Origin: Halobacillus salinus
Lineage (GTDB): Bacteria; Bacillota; Bacilli; Bacillales; Halobacillaceae
Direction: 5' to 3'
NCBI RefSeq assembly: GCF_004684905.1
Contig: NZ_SRJC01000001.1
Location: 496,001-560,000 of the forward strand
Length of the DNA: 64,000 nucleotides
In this document: positions 15,292 to 24,384 of the stretch, piece by piece
Layout: each line of letters begins with the position of its first letter
Numbering within the stretch: position 1 is the first letter of the stretch
Notes under the pieces: model-generated
What the model was told of the DNA's origin: nothing
Database searches by the model: none
Seen by the model: only the letters and a program-made list of their open reading frames with translations
Made by a program: the position numbers and the translations under genes

Positions 15292-15485
15292 ATTTTTCTT
15301 CCACTCCTTGCCTTAGTCCTCATCATAGTTTAGCAGATGATAAAGGCCAATGAAAAAAATAAAAGAATTTTTGTCGAAAGTGAAACTATTTTTCGTCTGG
15401 CTCGTATTATTCTGTAGAGACAATAGATAGATAAATCGACCGGTGAAATGACTGAGGGAAAATCAACAAGAAGGAAGGTACAATT

Positions 15486-15884
15486 ATGGAAGCCATCGAA
15501 GTACGTTCATTTCAGGAAAATGATTTTCAAACCGTTCAACAGTTAAACGAAGAAGAAGGATGGAATAACCTCGTAGAAAAAAATGAAGAAACGCTTTGTT
15601 CTTGGCTGAATTCTGAGCCTGCACTCATTGCACTGGATGGTAATGAGGTAATTGGGTATTTAAGAGGGCTGACAGACGGTGCCACTACCCTTTATGTATG
15701 TGAACTCCTCGTGAAAGAGTCTTATCGTAAACAAGGTATTGCGGAACGTCTCGTGCGCTTAGCCCACGAGTGTTACCCGAGCACAAGAATAGAAATGATA
15801 GCGACGCAGCAATCGCAAGGGTATTATGAGAGTCGCGGTTATCGAGCGTTCTATGGTTTCCGTAAAGCATCAGAAGAAATGTAA
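15486..15884 (+). CDS. GNAT-family acetyltransferase
   Basis: 132 residues with a GNAT fold: the acetyl-CoA loop is RKQGIAERLVRLAHE (about 80-95) and the C-terminal SQGYYESRGYRAFYGF is typical. Short for the family but apparently complete. Substrate unknown. Ribosome site AGAAGGAAGG. Confidence 0.85.
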   Translation: MEAIEVRSFQENDFQTVQQLNEEEGWNNLVEKNEETLCSWLNSEPALIALDGNEVIGYLRGLTDGATTLYVCELLVKESYRKQGIAERLVRLAHECYPSTRIEMIATQQSQGYYESRGYRAFYGFRKASEEM

Positions 15885-15890
15885 GGATAG

Positions 15891-15925
15891 AACCCGGAGC
15901 TTCCCAATAGCTTCGGGTTTTTTTA
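15891..15925. terminator. Terminator between convergent small genes
   Basis: AACCCGGAGCT (15891-15901) with AGCTTCGGGTT (15909-15919), T-run after. Confidence 0.88.
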
Positions 15926-16066
15926 TGAATAGTCTCTGGACTGATCTTGTAAATGATGTTCCGCCATAAACGCGATCAGTTCTTCTTCTCTCTCCTTCAG
16001 TGGTCTCTGAAGTTTGTGCTCGAATTCGAAGAGAAGTTCTTCATAAATCTCATCATAAGTGAACAC
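15923..16066 (-). CDS. Small acidic protein, unknown
   Basis: 47 residues from GTG 16066, preceded by AGAAAGAAGG at 6 nt. A longer reading from TTG 16114 lacks a ribosome site. The product is mostly charged helix (EIYEELLFEFEHKLQRPLKEREEEL). No family recognised. Confidence 0.5.
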   Translation of the reverse strand: MFTYDEIYEELLFEFEHKLQRPLKEREEELIAFMAEHHLQDQSRDYS

Positions 16067-16349
16067 GCTATACCTTCTTTCTATATGAATCATCGTGCGA
16101 GTGGATGATTTCAAGTGATAGTCGGATACATAATATACATTCTCCTAAAGAAAGGAAATTCCTTTAATCTGCAGTTGTGATAGTCGTGTGGTCCAAAGAG
16201 GGCTTAAGGGTTTAAAAAGGGTGATGATTTCCCAAGAGGAAAAGGAGAGTTTTCATTGGTTTAGTCCATACATCTTTGTTAAAATATAACATTTAACCTT
16301 AAGACCTGCAAAAATGGATGTGTTGTGTCGATTACTCAGGTATAAACAT
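16067..16349. other. Intergenic stretch without recognised content
   Basis: About 280 bp, AT-rich. I see no convincing frame, promoter pair or structured RNA. Confidence 0.5.
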
Positions 16350-16388
16350 GATAAAAGAAACCTCCGGATTCCGGAGGTTTCTTTTATC
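16350..16388 (-). terminator. Terminator of the SDR gene
   Basis: Perfect 18-bp stem around CCTCCGG/CCGGAGG (16350-16367, 16371-16388). It includes the SDR stop codon. Confidence 0.85.
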
Positions 16389-17157
16389 ATTGATCAATAT
16401 AGTGAGCTAACTTAGCGGATACGGAGCGAGGAATAAACTTAGATGCGTACGCAAGGGACTGGTTTGCTGCGCCAGGCACTACGACACGTTTCCCTTTTAC
16501 AAATCCTAAGAATCCTGCTTTAGCTACTTTGTCAGGTGCCATCGTTGTATTGACGAGCTTCGTATGTTCTGCATTTGCTGTCTTGAAGAAGTTTGTGTCC
16601 GTCGCACCAGGACATAGAGTGGTAAACGTGATTCCTGTCCCTTTGTACTCTTCCACTAGAGCTTCTGTAAATGAGAGGACGTAAGCTTTTGATGCGTAAT
16701 AGACGGCCATTTTAGGACCGGGTTGGAAAGCGGCTGTACTTGCGATGTTCAGAACGCCTTTCGGGATGTCATAGAGTGGAGCAGCTTGAATATCCTCTAG
16801 GAAAAGATGTGTTAATTCGGTGAGGGCGTTGATGTTTACTTGAAGCATTTTCTGTTGGTCTAATAATGGCAGTTCACCAAACTGACCATTCAGTCCGAAT
16901 CCAGCATTATTAATGAGTACTTCTACTGTTAAGTCTAGGTCCTTGACCTTCTGGTACAATACTTCTGCTGCTCCCGGCTCTGCCAAATCTTGCGGGATGA
17001 CGGTTACCGTCGTTCCTTCAAGCTCCTCTTGCAATTGAGTCAATTTACTCTCTGAACGGGCGACAATGATTAGGTTGTACCCTGCTTTGGCGAAGAGGTG
17101 GGAGAATTCATATCCGATCCCACCCGATGCTCCAGTGATTAACGCGGTCGGTTTCAT
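16387..17157 (-). CDS. Short-chain dehydrogenase/reductase
   Basis: 256-residue classical SDR: nucleotide motif TGASGGIG (8-15), NNAG at about 89-92, catalytic Ser in IASTAAF and YYASK (about 153-157). Resembles the DltE/YqjQ-type SDR group. NADP preference is suggested by the Arg after beta-2 (VARSESK). Substrate unknown; monocistronic. Confidence 0.88.
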   Translation of the reverse strand: MKPTALITGASGGIGYEFSHLFAKAGYNLIIVARSESKLTQLQEELEGTTVTVIPQDLAEPGAAEVLYQKVKDLDLTVEVLINNAGFGLNGQFGELPLLDQQKMLQVNINALTELTHLFLEDIQAAPLYDIPKGVLNIASTAAFQPGPKMAVYYASKAYVLSFTEALVEEYKGTGITFTTLCPGATDTNFFKTANAEHTKLVNTTMAPDKVAKAGFLGFVKGKRVVVPGAANQSLAYASKFIPRSVSAKLAHYIDQ

Positions 17158-17271
17158 AGGTATCGACGCTCCTTTGCATTATTTGAAATTCTTTCCTACA
17201 ATTAGAATATAGATTAACTGACAAAGGGACAACTATTAACCCTTAGGTGGCTATTCTATCAAGATTAGTTG

Positions 17272-17300
17272 TTGACATTATTATCTGAATTTTATAGACT
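17272..17300 (+). promoter_or_regulatory. SigA promoter of the trp operon
   Basis: TTGACA (17272-17277), 17-bp spacer, TAGACT (17295-17300). TATAGA with a 15-bp spacer overlaps it. Confidence 0.75.
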
Positions 17301-17313
17301 GTTAAAAAGTATT

Positions 17314-17399
17314 TAGTTGAGTTTAGAAGAGAATGAGAAGAGTATAGTTGAGGTTAGCATAAGGATGAGTTGAGCAGAGTGAGCTTAGGGATAAGGGAG
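17314..17399 (+). promoter_or_regulatory. TRAP-binding (G/U)AG repeat array of the trp leader
   Basis: Nine triplets (TAG, GAG, TAG, GAG, GAG, GAG, TAG, GAG, TAG) from 17314 to 17357, spaced by 2-3 nt. After a 9-nt gap come GAG, GAG, GAG, GAG, TAG (17367-17388) and GAG at 17397. This is the binding pattern of the 11-subunit TRAP (MtrB) protein, which represses trp expression when tryptophan is bound. Confidence 0.92.
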
Positions 17400-17466
17400 A
17401 CGTGTACCCTTATAGCCTGGCCGAATTTCCCATATTTTCATCCACACCTTTTATACCCCTCAACGT

Positions 17467-17500
17467 CTCATTCTCCATCCTAGAAATGGAGAGGTGAGCG
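17467..17500 (+). promoter_or_regulatory. Shine-Dalgarno-sequestering hairpin of trpE
   Basis: CTCATTCTCCAT can pair with ATGGAGAGGTGAG, burying the trpE ribosome site GGAGAGGTG. Upstream, CCTCAAC near 17458 is complementary to GTTGAGG in the TRAP array. TRAP binding would therefore free the region that forms the blocking hairpin. I see no U-tract terminator in this leader. Confidence 0.65.
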
Positions 17501-17501
17501 T

Positions 17502-19004
17502 ATGACCACATTTGAAACTTTTAAAAGCGATGCCGAGGCGCATCGGACAATTCCTGTAATCCAATCCTTTTACACAGATACATTAACTCCTATTCATATG
17601 TTCCATGCTTTGAAAGACGAAGCCGTCTATATGCTGGAGAGCCAAGATCCGGAATCGACTTGGTCGAACTATTCATTTATCGGGCTTGACCCAATGCTTG
17701 AAATCAAGCAGCAAGGACAAACGTTCCTCATTGAAGATTTTCATGAGCATACAACTCGTCATGCTTCGAGTTTTCAAGCGGCATTCGAATCTGTAGTAGC
17801 TCAGCTGAATGTGAAACAAGCTGACGTCCCACTACCGTTCAAGGGTGGAGGCGTAGGCTATATAAGCTATGATGCAATCTCCGATTTCGAACCGGTCCCA
17901 AAAGCAAAAGAGGATCACCTGAACCTTGCGAACTATCATTTGCTGTTTTGCAGGACGCTGATCGTTTATCACCATAAAACGAAAGAGACTACCATCATCG
18001 AGTTTGCAAGAGTCGAAGACAATGTAGAGGAAGCTTATCGTCAAGCAGTCAGTAGACTAGAACATGTCCAACACCGTTTGAGGACGAAGTCTCAACTTCC
18101 TGATTTGATGTTGACCGGAAATAGTACAACAGAACAGAAACTTTCCTTCACAAGCAATTACGAAAAAGAAACATTCAAGCAAGATGTCGAGACAATTAAA
18201 GAATATATTAGGGCTGGTGACGTGTTCCAAGCGGTATTATCCCAACGGTTCCATACTGTTACGGATCGTAGTGGGTTCGAGTTGTACCGAGTATTAAGGA
18301 ATGTAAACCCATCCCCTTACATGTTCTACTTATCCTTCGGGGAACTAGAGGTGATCGGAAGTTCTCCAGAGCGACTTCTTGAAGTCCAGGACCAGCGCCT
18401 TGAGATCCACCCCATCGCTGGAACTAGAAAAAGAGGTTTGACCGTAGAAGAAGACGAAGCCTTAGCAGAGGAACTGTTATCAGACGAAAAGGAGAAAGCC
18501 GAACATCGCATGCTTGTAGACTTAGCGCGAAACGATATTGGTCGAGTCAGTGAATTCGGTACGGTGGATGTACCGGAATACATGACGATCGGCAGGTTCT
18601 CGAAAGTGATGCACATCATCAGCAAAGTGACTGGTAGGCTGAAGGAAGATGTTTCACCCATTCAAGCATTAGTTTCATCCTTTCCGGCAGGAACGCTGTC
18701 AGGCGCACCGAAAGTTCGCGCCATGCAGATTTTAAGAGAGTTGGAACCGACCCCTAGACATTTGTACGGTGGTGGCATCCTTTATCTAGGATTCGATGGC
18801 AACATGGATTCATGCATCACCATACGAACCATGACAAAAATCGGTCAAGACGTATACGTTCAGGCTGGTGCAGGAGTCGTAGCAGATTCTGATCCTGAGG
18901 CAGAGTTTCAAGAAACGATCAATAAGGCAAGCGCCTTGAAGCAGACAATCGAGTTAGCAGAGCAGGTTTTTGAGACGAGACGAGAAGGAGTGGAGACGAA
19001 ATGA
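17502..19004 (+). CDS. trpE: Anthranilate synthase component I
   Basis: Converts chorismate plus ammonia to anthranilate, the first step of tryptophan synthesis. 500 residues with N-terminal regulatory part and the chorismate-binding domain (motifs IREYIRAGDVFQ near 228 and PAGTLSGAPKVRA near 397). The feedback-site motif LLES appears as MLESQDPESTW near 46, so inhibition by tryptophan is expected. The stop overlaps the trpD start (ATGA). The TRAP leader lies directly upstream. Confidence 0.97.
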   Translation: MTTFETFKSDAEAHRTIPVIQSFYTDTLTPIHMFHALKDEAVYMLESQDPESTWSNYSFIGLDPMLEIKQQGQTFLIEDFHEHTTRHASSFQAAFESVVAQLNVKQADVPLPFKGGGVGYISYDAISDFEPVPKAKEDHLNLANYHLLFCRTLIVYHHKTKETTIIEFARVEDNVEEAYRQAVSRLEHVQHRLRTKSQLPDLMLTGNSTTEQKLSFTSNYEKETFKQDVETIKEYIRAGDVFQAVLSQRFHTVTDRSGFELYRVLRNVNPSPYMFYLSFGELEVIGSSPERLLEVQDQRLEIHPIAGTRKRGLTVEEDEALAEELLSDEKEKAEHRMLVDLARNDIGRVSEFGTVDVPEYMTIGRFSKVMHIISKVTGRLKEDVSPIQALVSSFPAGTLSGAPKVRAMQILRELEPTPRHLYGGGILYLGFDGNMDSCITIRTMTKIGQDVYVQAGAGVVADSDPEAEFQETINKASALKQTIELAEQVFETRREGVETK

Positions 19005-20023
19005 AACAAGTGCTGAGCCGAGTGGCAGCAGGAGACGAGATGAGTGAACAAGAGGCGTTCGATGCTATGAATGCAATTATGAACGGAGAAGTGACACAAG
19101 GGCAGTTGATGAGTCTGTTGAGTGTTCTCAGATTTCGCGGGGAGACCGTAGATGAAATGACAGGATTTGTCCGTGCTATGCGTGCCAATATGACAAAGCT
19201 TCCTATTCAAGATGATGAGGTTGTTGATACTTGTGGAACGGGTGGCGACGGAGCATCAACGTTCAATGTGTCGACAACCGTTTCGCTTGTGCTTGCAAGC
19301 ATGGGCGTCAAAGTCGCCAAGCACGGAAATCGCAAAGTATCCTCTACGAGCGGAAGTGCTGATGTATTAGAAGCATTAGGCATCCCAGTCGATACTACTC
19401 CAGAACAAGGTGCGAAGGCTCTGAAGGAAAAAGGGATGACATTCTTGTATGCTCCCCTTTATCATCAAGCAATGAAACACGCTGGTCCTGCAAGACAGGA
19501 ACTCGGTTTCCGTACCGTGTTCAACCTGCTTGGTCCAATGTCTAATCCGGCAAATGCCAAGCGCCAGTTGATCGGTATTTACGATACAAACCACGCAGAG
19601 AAGATGGCAGAAACCCTTCACCAATTAGGATCGAAGCATGTTCTCCTCGCAACCGGCCGAGATGGACTTGATGAAATTACGATGACAGGACCTACTGACT
19701 TGGTTGAACTGAAAGACGGTGTCATTGAGAGGTTTACGGTTACGCCGGAAGAACTTGGTTTGAAACGAGGAAAGCTCGAAGATATCCAAATCAACACTAA
19801 AGAAGAGAGTGCATTAATGATCTCTCAAGTCATAGCAGGAGAAGCAAACGACAGTGCAAGCACTATCGTCATCATGAATGCAGCCGCAGGTCTGTACGTA
19901 GCTGGGAAGGTTGCGACCTTGAAAGAGGGAGTAACCGCAGTTCAAGAAGCGATTCGTGAAGGTGTTGTGCAGCGATTTGTAAATTCGATGGTCGAAGAAA
20001 AGGAGAATCGTCAGTATGCTTGA
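19001..20023 (+). CDS. trpD: Anthranilate phosphoribosyltransferase
   Basis: Transfers phosphoribose from PRPP to anthranilate. 340 residues, usual length. The PRPP motif [14 protein letters not shown] lies near 79-92 and the [21 protein letters not shown] signature near 107-127. Start overlaps trpE by 4 nt and end overlaps trpC by 8 nt, so translation is coupled. Confidence 0.97.
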   Translation: MKQVLSRVAAGDEMSEQEAFDAMNAIMNGEVTQGQLMSLLSVLRFRGETVDEMTGFVRAMRANMTKLPIQDDEVVDTCGTGGDGASTFNVSTTVSLVLASMGVKVAKHGNRKVSSTSGSADVLEALGIPVDTTPEQGAKALKEKGMTFLYAPLYHQAMKHAGPARQELGFRTVFNLLGPMSNPANAKRQLIGIYDTNHAEKMAETLHQLGSKHVLLATGRDGLDEITMTGPTDLVELKDGVIERFTVTPEELGLKRGKLEDIQINTKEESALMISQVIAGEANDSASTIVIMNAAAGLYVAGKVATLKEGVTAVQEAIREGVVQRFVNSMVEEKENRQYA

Positions 20024-20780
20024 TAAGATTTTAGCTGTGAAAAAGCAAGAAATAGAACGACTATACTTACCTGAAGAACAAACCTTTAAAAAACATTCCC
20101 TATATCATGCTTTAGCCGATTCACCATACAAAGCAGGCTTGATTGCAGAAGTGAAGAAAGCTTCCCCTTCTAAAGGAATTATCCGGGAGGACTTCAACCC
20201 TGTTAAGATCGCGCATGATTACGATAAGGCAGGCGTGCAGGCTATATCCGTTCTTACAGATCAGCACTTTTTCCAAGGGCATCGGGATTTCCTGACAGAC
20301 ATTAAGAAAGTCGTCGGTGTTCCGGTGATGAGGAAAGACTTTATCATTGAATCCATTCAAGTGGTGGAAAGTGCGCTGATCGGAGCAGACGCAATCCTAC
20401 TGATCGGAGAGGCACTTGAACCTGAAAAACTACACGAGCTGTATGAGCAGGCTTATGAACTGGGACTTGAAGTATTAGTTGAAGTGCACAGTGAAGAAAC
20501 ATTGGAAAACGTCCTTTCTCAATTCACGCCGAAGATCTTAGGTATAAATAACCGCAACCTCCACACCTTTGAAACGAAGCTTTCCCAAACGGAGCGAATG
20601 GCTGCTCTTGCACCGAAAGAGTCGCTGCTTGTTTCGGAAAGTGGAATCTTCTCATATGAAGATGTGGAAAAAGTCAGTCGGTACGGCGCCAAGGGTGTCT
20701 TGGTCGGAGAGTCTCTGATGCGAAAGGAGAACTTGCATGATGCGGTCCAACAACTAATGACAGGAGTGTATGTACCGTGA
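20016..20780 (+). CDS. trpC: Indole-3-glycerol phosphate synthase
   Basis: Converts CdRP to indole-3-glycerol phosphate. 254-residue TIM barrel with [10 protein letters not shown] (about 45-54), GINNRNL and LVSESGI motifs. Separate from trpF, as in Bacillus and unlike the enterobacterial fusion. Overlaps trpD and trpF. Confidence 0.97.
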   Translation: MLDKILAVKKQEIERLYLPEEQTFKKHSLYHALADSPYKAGLIAEVKKASPSKGIIREDFNPVKIAHDYDKAGVQAISVLTDQHFFQGHRDFLTDIKKVVGVPVMRKDFIIESIQVVESALIGADAILLIGEALEPEKLHELYEQAYELGLEVLVEVHSEETLENVLSQFTPKILGINNRNLHTFETKLSQTERMAALAPKESLLVSESGIFSYEDVEKVSRYGAKGVLVGESLMRKENLHDAVQQLMTGVYVP

Positions 20781-21433
20781 AAGAACCGATTGTAAAGCTA
20801 TGTGGGAACCGTTCCCTGTCAGACCTTACAAAAACGGCGTCTTCTAGTGCGACGCACATAGGATTCATTTTTGTGAAGCGAACCAAGCGTTATGTAAGAC
20901 CGGAACAAGTAGGTCGCTGGCTGAAAACCGTAAGGCCGAACCAAAAGCTGGTCGGCGTATTTGTAGATCCTACCATCAGTGAAATAGAAGAGGTACTACG
21001 TTTTGTGCCGCTTGATGTCATCCAACTCCATGGCAAAGAAACAGTAGGGACCTTGTTGAGTGTGAAAGAAGCTACCGGCCTACCCGTTTGGAAGGTTATC
21101 CATCACGAACAAGACGGGGAGAAACAGATGGATATCTTCCAAGGGGTTGCAGATGGATATGTGATTGATTCCAAAGTGAAAGGTGCAGATGGAGGAACGG
21201 GCGTTAAATTTGATTGGGAAGCCGTCCCGAAATATAAGAAGATTGCGCATGAACAGGATGTACCTTGTCTGATCGCAGGAGGTATCAATCCAGGGAATGT
21301 GGCGGACTTATTGTCTTATGAGCCGGATGGTATCGACCTATCGAGCGGAAGCGAGACATACGAACAGAAAGACCTAGCGAAGATTCAAGCAATCATGAAA
21401 GAGGTGGAACGAAATGTTGCAAGTATTTCCTGA
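20777..21433 (+). CDS. trpF: Phosphoribosylanthranilate isomerase
   Basis: Amadori rearrangement of PRA to CdRP. 218 residues, GTG start overlapping the trpC stop (GTGA). Contains KLCGN (catalytic Cys, about 6-10), VQLHG-type IQLHGKE and the C-terminal phosphate loop LSSGSE. Its end overlaps trpB by 20 nt. Confidence 0.95.
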   Translation: MKEPIVKLCGNRSLSDLTKTASSSATHIGFIFVKRTKRYVRPEQVGRWLKTVRPNQKLVGVFVDPTISEIEEVLRFVPLDVIQLHGKETVGTLLSVKEATGLPVWKVIHHEQDGEKQMDIFQGVADGYVIDSKVKGADGGTGVKFDWEAVPKYKKIAHEQDVPCLIAGGINPGNVADLLSYEPDGIDLSSGSETYEQKDLAKIQAIMKEVERNVASIS

Positions 21434-22619
21434 TATCAAAGGACGTTTTGGAGATTTCGGCGGTAAATATGTTCCGGAAACATTGATGGGACCGCTACAG
21501 GAGTTAGAGAGTGCACTGGACGAAGCGATGGAAGATGAGGCATTTCTGAAAGAGTACCATCACGTACTCCAAGAATATGCAGGTCGTCCGACAGCCCTGA
21601 CCTTTGGTGATAAAGTCACCAAGCATCTTGGAGGCGCCAAAATATACTTGAAGCGAGAAGATTTGAATCACACAGGTGCGCACAAATTGAATAACGCAAT
21701 CGGTCAGGCTTTATTGGCTAAGCGGATGGGCAAACAGAAAATCATTGCCGAAACTGGTGCTGGTCAGCACGGTGTAGCTTCTGCAACGGTTGCAGCGAAA
21801 TTCGGATTAGAATGTAAGGTGTTCATGGGGGAAGAGGACATTCGCCGTCAAGAACTGAACGTGTTCCGGATGAAGCTTCTCGGTGCAGAAGTTATCCCTG
21901 TTTCGAGTGGAAACGGTACGTTGAAAGACGCAACGAACGAAGCGATCCGGTACTGGGTCGCAAATTGCGAGGATCATTTCTATTTAATCGGATCTGTCGT
22001 CGGTCCGCATCCTTACCCTCGGATGGTACGTAACTTCCAACGCGTGATCGGAGACGAGTCACTTAGACAGTTTAAAGAAGTAGAACCTGCTTTACCTGCT
22101 CGCATTTATGCATGCGTAGGCGGAGGAAGTAATGCGATGGGAATGTTCTATCCTTTCTTAGAGAAGGAGGTAGAACTTGTCGGTGTAGAAGCTGCTGGAA
22201 AAGGTATTGATACACCGGAACATGCCGCTACACTATCAAAAGGGACACCAGGCGTTATTCACGGTTCCTTAACTTACCTGATGCAAGATGAGAATGGTCA
22301 GATCACGGAACCTTATTCCATCTCAGCAGGCCTCGATTATCCAGGCATTGGACCAGAGCATGCGCATCTGTTCCAGTCGAAACGGGTCCGTTATGAGGCT
22401 ATTACCGACCAAGAAGCCCTTGATGCGTTAAAACTTCTGACCGAAACAGAAGGGATCATTCCTGCTATCGAGTCTGCTCACGCACTGGCGCAGGCTTTCA
22501 AGGAAGTACCTCACATGTCAGAAGAAGAAACGATTTTAATCAATGTGTCTGGAAGAGGAGATAAAGATATGGCCACTCTTATGGAGCACTTTAAGGAGGA
22601 GGTCGACCATGCTCACTAA
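21414..22619 (+). CDS. trpB: Tryptophan synthase beta chain
   Basis: PLP enzyme joining indole and serine. 401 residues; PLP lysine in [19 protein letters not shown] (about 80-98), phosphate loop GGGSNAMG near 240. Belongs to the TrpB1 type that pairs with TrpA. Starts inside the end of trpF and overlaps trpA by 11 nt. Confidence 0.97.
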   Translation: MLQVFPDIKGRFGDFGGKYVPETLMGPLQELESALDEAMEDEAFLKEYHHVLQEYAGRPTALTFGDKVTKHLGGAKIYLKREDLNHTGAHKLNNAIGQALLAKRMGKQKIIAETGAGQHGVASATVAAKFGLECKVFMGEEDIRRQELNVFRMKLLGAEVIPVSSGNGTLKDATNEAIRYWVANCEDHFYLIGSVVGPHPYPRMVRNFQRVIGDESLRQFKEVEPALPARIYACVGGGSNAMGMFYPFLEKEVELVGVEAAGKGIDTPEHAATLSKGTPGVIHGSLTYLMQDENGQITEPYSISAGLDYPGIGPEHAHLFQSKRVRYEAITDQEALDALKLLTETEGIIPAIESAHALAQAFKEVPHMSEEETILINVSGRGDKDMATLMEHFKEEVDHAH

Positions 22620-23412
22620 AACGGCCTTTCAAGGCAAAGTAACGAAGACGAACCAATTATTCATTCCTTTTGTCGTCGCAGGAGACCCAAGTCCTGAAAT
22701 GACGATTGAGTACGCTCTCCGTCTGCAAGAGCAAGGCGCAGACATCTTGGAGTTAGGCGTTCCTTATTCGGATCCGCTCGCAGACGGACCAACCATTCAA
22801 CGTGCGGCCAAGCGTGCGCTGAAAGCAGGAATGAGCCTTCGGAAAGCGATTGAATTAGTACCGGAAATGCGTAAGCAAGGAGTGGAGATTCCTGTTGTGA
22901 TTTTCACTTATTACAATCCTGTGCTGCAAATTGGTCACGATGCTTTCTTTGACCTGTTAGAAGCAAATGGAGTAGAAGGGGTGCTCATTCCAGATCTGCC
23001 ATTTGAAGAAAGCGAAGAAGTACGGAACTTGGCTGATGAGAAGGCAATCGAGTTCATCTCGCTCGTCGCGCCAAATTCAGAGGAGCGGATCAAACAGATT
23101 GCAGAACAAGCGAAAGGTTTCTTATACTGCGTTTCTACCCTTGGCGTAACAGGTGAGCGTAATGAGATGAATGCGGAAGCCTTGAACTTTATTAAAGAAG
23201 TAAAAGCGTACAGTCCTGTGCCAGTAGCTGTAGGGTTCGGCATTTCGAATTATGAACATGTGAAACTCGTAAACGATCATGCCGATGGTGTCATTATAGG
23301 AAGTAAAATTATCCGAGTTATAGAATCCGGTCTCGAAAAGGTAGAAAACGATGCGAAAGAAGAGGCATTGCAAGACTTTTCAAAGGAAATCAAACAACTG
23401 ATGAACGGTTAA
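22609..23412 (+). CDS. trpA: Tryptophan synthase alpha chain
   Basis: Cleaves indole-3-glycerol phosphate to indole, channelled to TrpB. 267 residues from ATG 22609 with a strong AAGGAGGAGG site; an upstream in-frame ATG within trpB has none. TIM barrel with catalytic Glu in [19 protein letters not shown] and Asp in [10 protein letters not shown]. Confidence 0.96.
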   Translation: MLTKTAFQGKVTKTNQLFIPFVVAGDPSPEMTIEYALRLQEQGADILELGVPYSDPLADGPTIQRAAKRALKAGMSLRKAIELVPEMRKQGVEIPVVIFTYYNPVLQIGHDAFFDLLEANGVEGVLIPDLPFEESEEVRNLADEKAIEFISLVAPNSEERIKQIAEQAKGFLYCVSTLGVTGERNEMNAEALNFIKEVKAYSPVPVAVGFGISNYEHVKLVNDHADGVIIGSKIIRVIESGLEKVENDAKEEALQDFSKEIKQLMNG

Positions 23413-23436
23413 CGAGCAGAGAGGAGCTGAGCAGAG

Positions 23437-24030
23437 TTGATATATATGATCGATCATTACGATAGTTTTACTTACAATCTCGTCCAATACTTGGGCGAGA
23501 TGGGGGAAGACGTGATTGTCAGACGGAATGACAAGATCGATTTTGAAGAGTTAGAGGAGCTGGATCCTGATTTGATATTCTTATCACCAGGACCATGCTC
23601 ACCAGATGAGACAGGAGATACGTTGCGTGTCATTGAGGAATACAAAGAACAGAAGCCTATATTCGGAGTTTGTCTCGGCCATCAGGCTATCGCCCAAGTG
23701 TTCGGTGGCAAAGTCGTCCGGGCGGAGCAGCTGATGCATGGGAAAACGTCGAATGTGTTCCATGATGCGAGGGGAATCTTTAAAGGGTTACCCAACCCAA
23801 TCGAAGCCATGCGCTATCATTCTCTCATCGTAGATTTGGATGGCCTGCCAGAGTGTTTTGAAGTAACGGCGGCGACAGTCGATGGGGAAATCATGGGGAT
23901 CCGCCACCTTGAATTACCGATTGAAGGGGTGCAGTTCCACCCGGAATCGATCGGTACGAAGGATGGAAAGCAGTTAATCCAAAATATACTGAATAAGCGT
24001 GTCCAACCTCTGATTGGCGGAAGGGAGTAA
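23437..24030 (+). CDS. pabA: Glutamine amidotransferase TrpG/PabA
   Basis: Supplies ammonia from glutamine to anthranilate synthase and possibly aminodeoxychorismate synthase. 197 residues; class I triad visible in GVCLGHQAIAQVFGG (nucleophile Cys near 79) and VQFHPES (His, Glu near 170). The TTG start at 23437 is supported by AGAGGAG upstream and by the family start MIxMIDxYDSF. Placed 24 bp after trpA as the last gene of trpEDCFBA, unlike B. subtilis where the single trpG/pabA lies in the folate operon. Whether a second folate copy exists cannot be seen. Confidence 0.93.
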   Translation: MIYMIDHYDSFTYNLVQYLGEMGEDVIVRRNDKIDFEELEELDPDLIFLSPGPCSPDETGDTLRVIEEYKEQKPIFGVCLGHQAIAQVFGGKVVRAEQLMHGKTSNVFHDARGIFKGLPNPIEAMRYHSLIVDLDGLPECFEVTAATVDGEIMGIRHLELPIEGVQFHPESIGTKDGKQLIQNILNKRVQPLIGGRE

Positions 24031-24060
24031 GTGTCTTTTCAAGACATTTGCTCTTTTTTT
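24025..24060 (+). terminator. Terminator of the trp operon
   Basis: 13-bp stem with two G-U pairs (24025-24037 with 24041-24053), starting at the pabA stop codon, then T7. Confidence 0.85.
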
Positions 24061-24384
24061 TGAATATTTTTATAGGTATAAAGACCTGTTTTTGGGACAG
24101 ATTCTGTCCCCTGTAAACGTTATTTTGTTGAAATTTCTAAAAATACAATCAAATTCTGGAGTAGGTGAAATTATAAGCCTGAGCAAGGGTGGAAAAAATA
24201 TACTTATACAAAAATAGTACCTAAATCCTTTCATAATCATTGCTGAATAGGCATTTTTACAAGATTCGAATTTGTGTTACGGTAGAACACGTCGCAAATG
24301 AGAGCGATTTATCACATCGGCCGATGGATAAGAATACTCACCAAGAGAAACAAAACAAACTATCTAGGAGATGATGGATAAGTC
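24061..24384. other. AT-rich intergenic stretch with a 17-bp palindrome
   Basis: Holds a short palindrome at about 24096-24112 (GGGACAG-ATT-CTGTCCC). No convincing gene; a 67-codon frame here lacks a ribosome site and protein character. The symporter promoter should lie near its right end but is not clear. Confidence 0.5.

Noticed and set aside
17389-17420. ATAAGGG/CCCTTAT hairpin in the trp leader as an intrinsic terminator
   Set aside because: No U-tract follows the stem, so it is not called a terminator; it may still be an RNA structure.
24014-24217. 67-codon frame after pabA
   Set aside because: Overlaps the trp terminator, lacks a ribosome site and has low-complexity AT-driven content.
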